From positions 1-64,000 of the forward strand of contig JAAWKH010000003.1 in assembly GCA_022797295.1 (NCBI GenBank): a DNA stretch of 64,000 bases, given 5' to 3'. Source of the stretch: Peptococcaceae bacterium (GTDB lineage Bacteria > Bacillota > Dehalobacteriia > UBA4068 > UBA4997). Positions 52,798-59,565 of the stretch are shown piece after piece. The position numbers and the translations under genes are program-made. Every line of letters starts with the position of its first letter. Within the stretch, counting starts at the first letter, position 1. The notes below the pieces were generated by a model. The model worked only from the letters and a program-made list of their open reading frames with translations. It was not told where the DNA came from and did no database searches.

Positions 52798-53268
52798 ATG
52801 CGCGAATCCTGGGACGAATATTTTATGCGCCTGGCTTATCAGGTAGCCACTCGAACAACCTGTCTGCGGCGTAGCGTGGGGGCGGTGGCCGTCAGCCCAG
52901 ACCACCGGATTATCGGCAGCGGTTACAACGGCGCTTTGCCCGGCGCGCCGCACTGCGACGAGGTGGGCGGTTGCCTGCGCGAGCAGTTGGGCGTGCCCAG
53001 CGGGCAGCGGCAGGAAATCTGCCGGGCCCAGCACGCGGAGGCCAACATTTGTAATTCTGCCGCCAAGCACGGTATTTGCTTGGACGGGGCGACAATTTAC
53101 GTCACCAACCAGCCTTGCACCACCTGTGTGAAAGCGATGGTGACCAGCGGCATTCGGCGGGTGGTTTTCGACGGGGCTTATCCCGACGATTTGGCTTGCC
53201 AGCTGGCCAAGGAGGCCGGGATGGAGCTGGTGAGCCTGGCGGAGCTGCGCGAGCGGGAGAAGAAATGA
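52798..53268 (+). CDS. comEB: dCMP deaminase (ComEB-type)
   Basis: A 156-residue zinc deaminase. The HAE motif (QHAEANICNSAAKHG, near residue 80) and TNQPCTTCVKAM give the zinc ligands. It would convert dCMP to dUMP for thymidylate synthesis. The start is 17 bases after glyA with AAGGAG upstream. Confidence 0.93.
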   Translation: MRESWDEYFMRLAYQVATRTTCLRRSVGAVAVSPDHRIIGSGYNGALPGAPHCDEVGGCLREQLGVPSGQRQEICRAQHAEANICNSAAKHGICLDGATIYVTNQPCTTCVKAMVTSGIRRVVFDGAYPDDLACQLAKEAGMELVSLAELREREKK

Positions 53269-53284
53269 GAGAAAGGGCGATATA

Positions 53285-54412
53285 ATGGAGCAGAAGAAGA
53301 TTTTACTGGTTTTCGGCACGCGGCCGGAAGCAATTAAGATGGCGCCTTTGGTGAAAACATTGCAGGCAGACAGCCGCTTTGAGGCCAAGGTGGCGGTGAC
53401 GGCCCAGCACCGGGAAATGCTGGACCAAGTGCTGGAATGTTTTGATGTGCACCCGGATTTTGACCTGAATATGATGAAGCACGGGCAAACTCTGGCGGAT
53501 GTGACCAGCGGGGCTTTGATTGGGCTGCAAAAGATTATCGCTGAGGAAAAGCCGCATGTGGTGCTGGTGCACGGCGATACCACAACCACGTTTGCCGGTG
53601 CTTTGGCCGCTTTTTACGAGCGTGTTCCTGTGGGCCATGTGGAAGCGGGCCTGCGTACCAGCGATAAATATGCTCCCTATCCCGAGGAGATTAACCGCCG
53701 TTTGACCAGTCAGCTGACGGACTTCCATTTTGCGCCTACCGAAACTGCCCGGCAGAACTTGTTGCATGATGGCATTTCCTCCAAGCAGATTTTTGTCACC
53801 GGGAACACCGTGATTGACGCTTTGCTGCAAACCGTGTCTGACGGCTGTGATTTGGAATCGTATTTGGGGGCGGATGTTTGTAAAAAAATTAATTGGGACA
53901 AAAAGATTGTGCTGCTCACCTGCCATCGGCGGGAAAATTGGGGTCAGCCAATGCGTGAGATTTTCAGCGCCGTGGCCCGTTTGGCTAGGGAGATGTCCCA
54001 TGCGATTGAAATTATTTATCCTGTGCATAAAAATCCGCTGGTGCAGCAGGCTGCGCACGAGCTGCTGGGCGGTGTGTCGAACATTCATCTGGTGGAACCT
54101 TTGGATTATCGCCCCTTTGCCCAGCTGATGAGTCTTAGCCATTTGGTGGTGACAGATTCTGGTGGTATGCAGGAGGAGGCGCCGGCTTTAGGCAAGCCAG
54201 TGCTGGTGCTTCGCGACGTTACCGAGCGGCCGGAGGCAATCAAGGCCGGCACAGCACGCCTGATTGGCACCAATGAAGAATCTGTTTATGATGGTATTCG
54301 CACGCTGCTCACTATCGGGAATAGTTATCATCAGATGGCCCACGCCGCTAATCCTTACGGCGACGGCCGGGCCGCCCAACATATTAGGGATATTCTGGCG
54401 GCTTTGCTGTAA
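53285..54412 (+). CDS. wecB: UDP-N-acetylglucosamine 2-epimerase
   Basis: A 375-residue non-hydrolysing epimerase of the WecB/MnaA family that forms UDP-ManNAc for wall teichoic acid or surface glycans. FGTRPEAIKMAPLV, HGDTTTTFAGALAAF, GHVEAGLRT and TDSGGMQEEAPALGKPVLVLRDVTERPEA are family signatures. It lies 16 bases after the deaminase. Confidence 0.95.
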   Translation: MEQKKILLVFGTRPEAIKMAPLVKTLQADSRFEAKVAVTAQHREMLDQVLECFDVHPDFDLNMMKHGQTLADVTSGALIGLQKIIAEEKPHVVLVHGDTTTTFAGALAAFYERVPVGHVEAGLRTSDKYAPYPEEINRRLTSQLTDFHFAPTETARQNLLHDGISSKQIFVTGNTVIDALLQTVSDGCDLESYLGADVCKKINWDKKIVLLTCHRRENWGQPMREIFSAVARLAREMSHAIEIIYPVHKNPLVQQAAHELLGGVSNIHLVEPLDYRPFAQLMSLSHLVVTDSGGMQEEAPALGKPVLVLRDVTERPEAIKAGTARLIGTNEESVYDGIRTLLTIGNSYHQMAHAANPYGDGRAAQHIRDILAALL

Positions 54413-54418
54413 TGCGTT

Positions 54419-54760
54419 ATGGCAGTTAATCTGAAAAAGCCGCCTAAGCCGCCCACGGAGGCGCAAAAGGCTTTTGAAGCCAAGGTGAAAAACGCCCAGC
54501 GTTCAGCGGCCAATGCTTCTTGGCAGCTGCTGCTAGGCTTTGGCGTTAGCTTTGCGGTGAGGGTTGGCCTGCTTGGCATTTGGCTGGGCAGCTGGATTGA
54601 CCGCCGCTGGTTGGGTGGCACCGGAATTGGCGCGGCTGCTATCATTGTTTTGGTGATTTTTTATTCCTTTTATATGCTCTATGCGGATTTAATGCGCTAT
54701 GAAAGGCGTATGCAAGCGGAAAAGGCGCAGGCAGAGGCTGAAATGCGAGAAAAGATATAA
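54419..54760 (+). CDS. AtpZ/AtpI-type small membrane protein
   Basis: A 113-residue protein with a basic N-terminus, two membrane helices (LLGFGVSFAVRVGLLGIWLG and GIGAAAIIVLVIFYSFYML) with GSWIDRRW between them, and a charged C-terminal helix. This is the pattern of AtpZ/AtpI proteins, which support assembly or ion supply of the F-type ATP synthase and are usually the first gene of the atp operon. Here a terminator follows at once and no atp structural gene is present. Confidence 0.8.
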   Translation: MAVNLKKPPKPPTEAQKAFEAKVKNAQRSAANASWQLLLGFGVSFAVRVGLLGIWLGSWIDRRWLGGTGIGAAAIIVLVIFYSFYMLYADLMRYERRMQAEKAQAEAEMREKI

Positions 54761-54767
54761 AGAAAAG

Positions 54768-54804
54768 CACCGGATTTGCTTTGTCAAGTCCGGTGGTTTT
54801 TCTT
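54768..54804 (+). terminator. Terminator of the glyA cluster
   Basis: CACCGGATTTG pairs with CAAGTCCGGTG with one mismatch, followed by GTTTTTCTTT. Confidence 0.85.
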
Positions 54805-54815
54805 TAATGAGTTTT

Positions 54816-55394
54816 TCAAATTTTTTCCAGCAAATTTTTTATTTGTTCCAACGCTTCATTATATTTTTCAACAGTTAGCGTTAACGCTTTGTTTGCACTT
54901 TCCTCTTTGGATAGTTTGTCTGTAAAATGATTATAACTGGAAAAAAAGTTGTTTGATATATGCGCCGTTGTATGCAGCAACCGCAGAGCCGCCGCCCGTT
55001 TATTTAGATCCTGTATATTCAGCGCTTGGGAAAGCTCTGCCAAAAGGCCGTCGGTATATTCTAATTCCTCATCTGAAATATCTTTAATGGTGGTTTGAAT
55101 TTTTTTCAGCAAATCAGATAGCTCATCTGCTGTTTGCGCTGTGGTTAATTGCTTGCGCTCGTTGTTCGGTAGGAAATCTCTTACATCTGTTTCCCCACGC
55201 AAAAAAGCGCCGCTGACATTAAAATATTCCTCTAAAGCTGCCATTGCTTTGGAATTTGGTTCTCTTAAACTATTTTCATAGCTTCTAATGGCGGTTTCTT
55301 TTAAGCCCGTTAATTGTGCTAATCGGGCTTGAGTTAGATTTTTAGATTTGCGAAGCTCTCTTATTCGCTGAGCCATTACGGTTTTTTCTTTCAT
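54816..55394 (-). CDS. XRE family regulator with helical C-terminal domain
   Basis: A 192-residue protein. Residues about 8-65 are a Cro/CI-type helix-turn-helix (KNLTQARLAQLTGLKETAIRSYENS); the rest is a long helical part with many Glu and Lys. The ATG at 55394 has AGGAG at ten bases; the ATG at 55400 is too near. It is divergent from a second XRE gene, with repeated 11-base sites between. Confidence 0.87.
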   Translation of the reverse strand: MKEKTVMAQRIRELRKSKNLTQARLAQLTGLKETAIRSYENSLREPNSKAMAALEEYFNVSGAFLRGETDVRDFLPNNERKQLTTAQTADELSDLLKKIQTTIKDISDEELEYTDGLLAELSQALNIQDLNKRAAALRLLHTTAHISNNFFSSYNHFTDKLSKEESANKALTLTVEKYNEALEQIKNLLEKI

Positions 55395-55417
55395 ATTCAT
55401 TGACTCCTAGAAAAAAC

Positions 55418-55496
55418 ATTATCAAATGTAAATATTTTATGATAGAAAACTATTGACATTAGCGAACGATAATATTATAATATATATTATCAAATG
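55418..55496. promoter_or_regulatory. Divergent control region with consensus promoter and repeated sites
   Basis: Plus-strand TTGACA (55453-55458) and TATAAT (55476-55481) have a 17 bp spacer. ATTATCAAATG occurs at 55418-55428 and again at 55486-55496, on either side of the promoter, and may be operator half-sites for the XRE proteins. The minus-strand promoter is not clear. Confidence 0.7.
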
Positions 55497-55664
55497 ACTA
55501 TATTTTTTAGAAAAGAGAACAACAACGCAAGCCGCAAAAAGTACACAAAAAATGTGTGCTTGCACTTCAAAGCCCACTTGTCTAAAAATTCTTTAATAGA
55601 TATATTATATCGTAAACAGATGTGTCTGCGCAAGTATAATTTAATTAGGCGAGGTGATTTTATA

Positions 55665-55964
55665 ATGAAAAAAGAAGATTTTGTTAAAAGATTGAGGGAA
55701 TTGAGGCATGTCAAAGGCGTTTCCGCCCGTGCGATGAGCTTGGCAATCGGCCAAAGCCCTAATTACATAAACAGCATTGAAAGAAGCAGAAACTTGCCGT
55801 CAATGAAAGTCTTTTTTGCTATTTGCAAATATTTAAATATTATGCCAGAAGAATTTTTTGATATGGATGTAGGTGGCCACAGCAATATAAATGAATTGAA
55901 ACAAGCCGTAAAACATCTAAATAGCAATCAGATAGACATGCTTATTCGTTTGCTAAAACCTTAA
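55665..55964 (+). CDS. XRE family regulator
   Basis: A 99-residue protein with a helix-turn-helix at about residues 6-62 (GVSARAMSLAIGQSPNYINSIERSRNLPS) and a short C-terminal extension. GAGGTGA lies eight bases before the ATG at 55665. The 180-base leader contains no other gene. It forms a divergent pair with the XRE gene at 54816, a layout seen at ends of mobile elements, but no integrase is present. Confidence 0.85.
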   Translation: MKKEDFVKRLRELRHVKGVSARAMSLAIGQSPNYINSIERSRNLPSMKVFFAICKYLNIMPEEFFDMDVGGHSNINELKQAVKHLNSNQIDMLIRLLKP

Positions 55965-56014
55965 ATTACCGCGATGTTTTTCTATTTCTTATACTTTTAA
56001 TGCTGTTCCAAATT

Positions 56015-56053
56015 AAACCCCCTTTGGTTTTGACGCCAAAGGGGGTTTTTGTC
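56015..56053 (+). terminator. Terminator of the XRE gene
   Basis: AAACCCCCTTTGG (56015-56027) and CCAAAGGGGGTTT (56036-56048) pair perfectly, followed by TTTGT. Confidence 0.9.
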
Positions 56054-56062
56054 AAAATTTGG

Positions 56063-56091
56063 TTGACATAACTTAGCAAAAGGCTTATAAT
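56063..56091 (+). promoter_or_regulatory. Promoter of the candidate toxin mRNA
   Basis: TTGACA at 56063-56068 and TATAAT at 56086-56091 with a 17 bp spacer; transcript start expected near 56098. Confidence 0.9.
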
Positions 56092-56097
56092 AAAACA

Positions 56098-56127
56098 AGC
56101 AGGGAAATGACGGTTTGACGGTTGCCC
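56098..56127 (+). repeat. Leader block shared by both converging transcripts (inverted copy at 56383-56410)
   Basis: AGCAGGGAAA (56098-56107) and GACGGTTGCCC (56117-56127) recur on the minus strand at 56410-56401 and 56393-56383, just after the opposing promoter, so both RNAs start with nearly the same 30 bases. Confidence 0.9.
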
Positions 56128-56160
56128 CAATGATATTCTGCGCGAGCGGAAAGGAGGGGG

Positions 56161-56202
56161 ATGTGCAGAAGCTCCGCAGAAAATCTTTCTGAAAGGGGTT
56201 GA
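56161..56202 (+). CDS. 13-residue leader peptide coupled to the toxin ORF
   Basis: AAAGGAGGGGG, the strongest ribosome site in the locus, lies directly before an ATG opening MCRSSAENLSERG. The stop TGA (56200-56202) overlaps the toxin ATG (56202-56204) as TGATG, so the leader can couple translation of the toxin, as mok does for hok. The spacing between the site and the ATG is very short, which lowers confidence. Confidence 0.5.
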   Translation: MCRSSAENLSERG

Positions 56203-56300
56203 TGCAGATTACTTTGACTACTTTAGGCAGTATTTGTAGTATTCTGGGCCTATGCTTTGCAATATATACTTATGTAAAAGCCGAAAGAAAGAAGAAGTGA
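56202..56300 (+). CDS. 32-residue membrane peptide, candidate type I toxin
   Basis: A 32-codon frame: MQITLTTLGSICSILGLC starts a single membrane helix of about 24 residues, followed by a Lys/Arg tail ending ERKKK. GAAAGGGG lies four to ten bases before the ATG. The shape is that of TxpA/BsrG/holin-like type I toxins. It is bracketed by a consensus promoter and a terminator and opposed by an antisense promoter. Confidence 0.75.
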   Translation: MQITLTTLGSICSILGLCFAIYTYVKAERKKK

Positions 56301-56407
56301 GCCGTCTGCTAGCACCAGATGGCTCACATTGTTAGTTTGAGGGGCTAACCTCAGATTAATAATGTTACAAGTTATCAAATGCGGGCAACCGTCTTACAAG
56401 TTTCCCT
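56290..56407 (-). ncRNA. Candidate antisense RNA over the toxin 3' end
   Basis: From the minus-strand promoter at 56414-56442 to the hairpin at 56297-56327, about 115 bases, with a T-rich tail on this strand (TTCTTCTTTCTTTC). It is complementary to the 3' end of the toxin mRNA, the TxpA/RatA type of overlap. Confidence 0.65.
56297..56327. terminator. Hairpin terminator over the toxin stop codon
   Basis: GTGAGCCGTCTG pairs with CAGATGGCTCAC (one G-T pair) around a seven-base loop. The tail is T-rich only on the minus strand, so it works best for the antisense RNA. Confidence 0.7.
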
Positions 56408-56413
56408 GCTTTT

Positions 56414-56442
56414 ATTATATGCTATTTGTGGCGTTTTGTCAA
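56414..56442 (-). promoter_or_regulatory. Promoter of the antisense RNA
   Basis: Minus-strand TTGACA (56437-56442) and TATAAT (56414-56419) with a 17 bp spacer, a perfect match. Confidence 0.9.
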
Positions 56443-56481
56443 GCCCGATAGTATAATTATAAAAAAAATTAGGAGGTACCA

Positions 56482-57279
56482 ATGGCAATTCGATATAACC
56501 CCACACCCCTTGATATTCTGAATTTTTTAGGCTGCACGTCGTCCGGCGGCCGGGCTGAATTGGAAAAATTTGAGACGGCAAACAATGTTAAATTGCCGCG
56601 GCTGCTTTTTGATTTTCTTAGCGCGGCCTGGAAGCAGCCCTTGTTTGCCACGTCTGATATATGGACGACCAAACGGCCGCACCTCTGGTTCTTTTACGAT
56701 GAATTGGCGGAAAGCATTGCTGATTTGCAGGAAGACTGGGCGGAATGCCCGGAACAGTATACGGATGATGTTTGTTTTAAGCTATCGCACCTGCCCAAGG
56801 AGCGTTGGCCGGAGATAGTGCCGGACTATCTGGAAATAGGCAGTGATTACAGCGCCGGCGTTGCAACCTTTGGTATCCGCCGGGACGAACTGGCGCAGCC
56901 AGACCCGCCGGTTTATATGCTCCACGAAGCGGATATGGAAACCGACTGGCATATTATAGATGAAACGCTTTCCCTTTTTCTTATGCGGATGCTTGCGGAT
57001 ACGCTGGGCTGTTCTATGTATAAAACCGCTCAGAATGTTTTGGCAAAAAAAGCAGGATGGCATTATTGCAGGATTAAAGACTCCACAGAAGCCAGGCAGC
57101 AGGCGGAGCAGCTGGGAATTGACCTGACAAAAGCCGCTTGCTGCGGCGCGCTTTATTCTGCTGCGGTAACACCGGATGTTTGCCGCTATTGCTACATAGA
57201 GGATAAAAAAACCTTTTTCCTTTTGATTGAGGATACCGGAAATAACAAAACGACCTGTGTTATTATATCTGCCAACTAA
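56482..57279 (+). CDS. SMI1/KNR4 (SUKH) family protein
   Basis: A 265-residue cytoplasmic protein. The N-terminal part, with LEKFETANNVKLPRLLFDFLSAAW, LWFFYDE and the later VPDYLEIGSDYSAG, fits the SUKH superfamily of immunity and structural proteins; the C-terminal 90 residues are unassigned. AGGAGGT precedes the ATG. No toxin is adjacent. It fits with the immunity-type cluster at 29-32 kb as stand-alone protection genes. Confidence 0.7.
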   Translation: MAIRYNPTPLDILNFLGCTSSGGRAELEKFETANNVKLPRLLFDFLSAAWKQPLFATSDIWTTKRPHLWFFYDELAESIADLQEDWAECPEQYTDDVCFKLSHLPKERWPEIVPDYLEIGSDYSAGVATFGIRRDELAQPDPPVYMLHEADMETDWHIIDETLSLFLMRMLADTLGCSMYKTAQNVLAKKAGWHYCRIKDSTEARQQAEQLGIDLTKAACCGALYSAAVTPDVCRYCYIEDKKTFFLLIEDTGNNKTTCVIISAN

Positions 57280-57297
57280 TTTAACCAGAAAAATAAA

Positions 57298-57335
57298 AAG
57301 CCGCCTCTCCCATTTTTAAGGGAGGGCGGTTTTGT
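57298..57335. terminator. Bidirectional terminator
   Basis: CCGCCTCTCCC pairs with GGGAGGGCGG with one bulge; A and T runs flank it between the convergent SUKH and DAHP synthase genes. Confidence 0.8.
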
Positions 57336-57357
57336 TAAGCCTCTCTATTGAAGCTCC

Positions 57358-58371
57358 TTATTGAAGCTCCTTGCCCTCAAAGGCGGCGCGTTTTTTAATA
57401 TCCTGCATTAATGCCTCAAACTGGGGCATGTCCAGGCTTTGCGCGCCGTCGCACAGGGCCGCCTTTGGGTTGTTGTGCACTTCAATCATCAGGCCGTCTG
57501 CACCGGCGGCCAGGGCCGCGCGGGAAAGCGGCTCAATCATCCAGGTGTTGCCGGCGGCGTGGCTGGGGTCTATGATGACCGGCAGGTGCGATTGCCGCTT
57601 CAAAACCGGAATGGCGGAAATATCCAGGTTGTTGCGGATACAAGTTTCAAAGGTGCGGATGCCGCGCTCGCAGAGGATAACCTGCTCATTGCCGCCGGCC
57701 AGGATATATTCCGCGCTCATCAGCAGCTCCTCAATGGTGTTGGCCAGGCCGCGCTTTAGCAGAATTGGTTTGTTGCAGTGGCCCAACTCCTTGAGCAGGC
57801 GGAAGTTCTGCATATTCCGCGCGCCCACCTGAATAATATCCACGTCGGCAAATTCGTCCAGCTGGGTTTCGCTCATAATCTCCGTGACGATGGGCAGGCC
57901 GGTGGCTTTTTTGGCGGCCGTCAGCAGGCGTATTCCCTCATCCTCCAGGCCCTGAAATGAGTAGGGGCTGGTGCGGGGCTTAAAAGCGCCGCCGCGCAGA
58001 AAAGCCGCGCCGCTGGCTTTAACAGAAGCCGCCACGGTGGCCATTTGTTCCTCGCTTTCCACAGAGCAGGGCCCGGCGATTACCGTGAAAGTGCCGGCGC
58101 CAATGCGCAAATCGCCCACCTGCACAATAGTGTCCTGCGGGTGAAAACTGCGGCTGGCCGCTTTGTAGGGCTCGGATATGCGGCGAACATCCCGCACAAT
58201 ATCAATGGTCAGGATTTTTTCCACATCAACATGGGCGGTGTCGCCCACCAAGCCCAGGATGGTGGTGTTGGCGCCCTGGCTGAAATGGACGGCAAAATTC
58301 TGCGCCTCAAAATCTTTAACCAGTTGTTGCACCTGCGTTTGTTCAACGTTGTTTTTCAAAATTACAATCAT
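57358..58371 (-). CDS. aroF: 3-deoxy-7-phosphoheptulonate synthase (DAHP synthase, type I beta)
   Basis: A 337-residue enzyme that joins phosphoenolpyruvate and erythrose 4-phosphate in the first step of aromatic amino acid synthesis. Residues 1-70 are an ACT/ferredoxin-like regulatory domain (MIVILKNNVEQTQVQQLV). The barrel has AGPCSVESEEQM, FKPRTSPYSFQG, CERGIRTFE and DPSHAAGN. AGGGAG lies nine bases before the ATG. It stands alone, with no other shikimate gene in the window. Confidence 0.95.
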   Translation of the reverse strand: MIVILKNNVEQTQVQQLVKDFEAQNFAVHFSQGANTTILGLVGDTAHVDVEKILTIDIVRDVRRISEPYKAASRSFHPQDTIVQVGDLRIGAGTFTVIAGPCSVESEEQMATVAASVKASGAAFLRGGAFKPRTSPYSFQGLEDEGIRLLTAAKKATGLPIVTEIMSETQLDEFADVDIIQVGARNMQNFRLLKELGHCNKPILLKRGLANTIEELLMSAEYILAGGNEQVILCERGIRTFETCIRNNLDISAIPVLKRQSHLPVIIDPSHAAGNTWMIEPLSRAALAAGADGLMIEVHNNPKAALCDGAQSLDMPQFEALMQDIKKRAAFEGKELQ

Positions 58372-58507
58372 ACTACCATACTCCCTTACTAATAATGATT
58401 AATAGTAGTTTAATCGAAAAAAAACAAAAAGTCAAGCTAAATTTTTTCCCAAAAAACACCTGCTGTTCATATAGAATTCACATAGTTAGTTTATTATATA
58501 ATCGTAG

Positions 58508-58620
58508 CTTGTGAGTGTAGAGAGATGAGGGCCGGCACAAACGAAAAGTCGGCCAAAACGCGAAAGGGGCGATGCGTATCGAGTAATAAAATATTGACGA
58601 GTTAAAAAATTATATTATCT
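58508..58620 (+). other. Unassigned transcribed-looking segment with a hairpin and a 26-codon frame
   Basis: The 474-base gap 58372-58845 is AT-rich. TATAAT at 58497-58502 precedes a GC-rich stretch with a GGCCGGC/GTCGGCC hairpin (58530-58553). An ATG at 58525 opens a 26-codon basic frame (MRAGTNEKSAKTRKGRCVSS and six more). It could be a leader peptide or a structured RNA; no known riboswitch core is seen. Two AAGAACCAAC repeats (58625-58634, 58653-58662) lie downstream. Confidence 0.3.
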
Positions 58621-58747
58621 TATTAAGAACCAACAAAAAAACTTGATTAAAAAAGAACCAACTTATTCTTCATTTTTTGTAAACTTTTCTGATTAAAATT
58701 AAAAATAACTTTTTCATCATTATAACCAAGTCCTATACAACTATAAC

Positions 58748-58774
58748 AAAAGGCCGGCGAAAACCGGTCTTTTG
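58748..58774 (+). terminator. Terminator before the two-component operon
   Basis: AAAAGGCCGG and CCGGTCTTTT form a short stem with a GC core and a T-rich end. Confidence 0.65.
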
Positions 58775-58791
58775 CTATACCTGGGCAAAGG

Positions 58792-58820
58792 TTGCGGTGA
58801 TGGCGGGTTAATGATATAAT
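58792..58820 (+). promoter_or_regulatory. Promoter of the two-component operon
   Basis: TTGCGG at 58792-58797 and TATAAT at 58815-58820 with a 17 bp spacer. Confidence 0.75.
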
Positions 58821-58845
58821 ATAAAGCAAAAAGGAGGCGTTGTCA

Positions 58846-59562
58846 ATGACTAAGCTGCTGATTGTGGACGATGAAGCCGGTATCCGGCAAATTATCAAAA
58901 AATACGCCCAGTTTGAGGGCTATGAGGTGGCGGAGGCTGCCAACGGAATGGAGGCTATTGATTACTGTCGGGAAAACGCCGATGTAGATTTGATTGTGAT
59001 GGATATTATGATGCCGGAGTTGGATGGGTTTTCCGCCTGTCGGGAAATCCGCAAAATACGTGATGTGCCGGTGCTGATGTTATCTGCCAGGGGCGAAGAA
59101 TACGACCGTATTCACGGTTTTGAGGCTGGCGGTGATGATTATGTGGTGAAACCCTTTTCCCCGCGGGAGCTAATGCTGCGCATTGACGCTATTTTGCGCC
59201 GGGCTGGATCTGCCGCCAAGCCGGACGAGGCCCAAGGCCAGGATGGCCACGAAGTGTTGCAAATCGGCGGCCTGTGCATTGATTTTTCCGCTCGTCTGGT
59301 TTATGTGGACGGCGAGCGGCGCAATATGTCGCCCAAGGAATATGAGCTGTTGTTTTATCTGGTGCAGAACCGCGGCCGGGCCTTAACGCGGGAAAAGATT
59401 ATCACCGAAATCTGGGGTTATGATTATTACGGCGACGACCGCACCCTGGACACGCATATTAAGCTGCTGCGCAAAAGCTTGGGCAAATACGCCGCCTGCA
59501 TTGTCACATTAAGAGGCGTGGGATACCGGTTTGAGGCCAAAGAGGATTTGGAAGAAAGGTAA
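58846..59562 (+). CDS. OmpR/PhoB family response regulator
   Basis: A 238-residue regulator with acidic residues at 8-10, phospho-acceptor Asp53 in VMDIMMPE, the lysine in VKPFSP, and a C-terminal winged helix ending DTHIKLLRKSL and LRGVGYRFE. AAAAAGGAGGCG lies before the ATG. The kinase follows after three bases. It belongs to the common envelope-regulating group. Confidence 0.94.
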   Translation: MTKLLIVDDEAGIRQIIKKYAQFEGYEVAEAANGMEAIDYCRENADVDLIVMDIMMPELDGFSACREIRKIRDVPVLMLSARGEEYDRIHGFEAGGDDYVVKPFSPRELMLRIDAILRRAGSAAKPDEAQGQDGHEVLQIGGLCIDFSARLVYVDGERRNMSPKEYELLFYLVQNRGRALTREKIITEIWGYDYYGDDRTLDTHIKLLRKSLGKYAACIVTLRGVGYRFEAKEDLEER

Positions 59563-59565
59563 ACT

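Noticed and set aside
55400-57279. Prophage or integrated element around the divergent XRE genes
   Set aside because: No integrase, terminase or structural phage gene and no attachment repeats are visible; two XRE genes alone do not support it.
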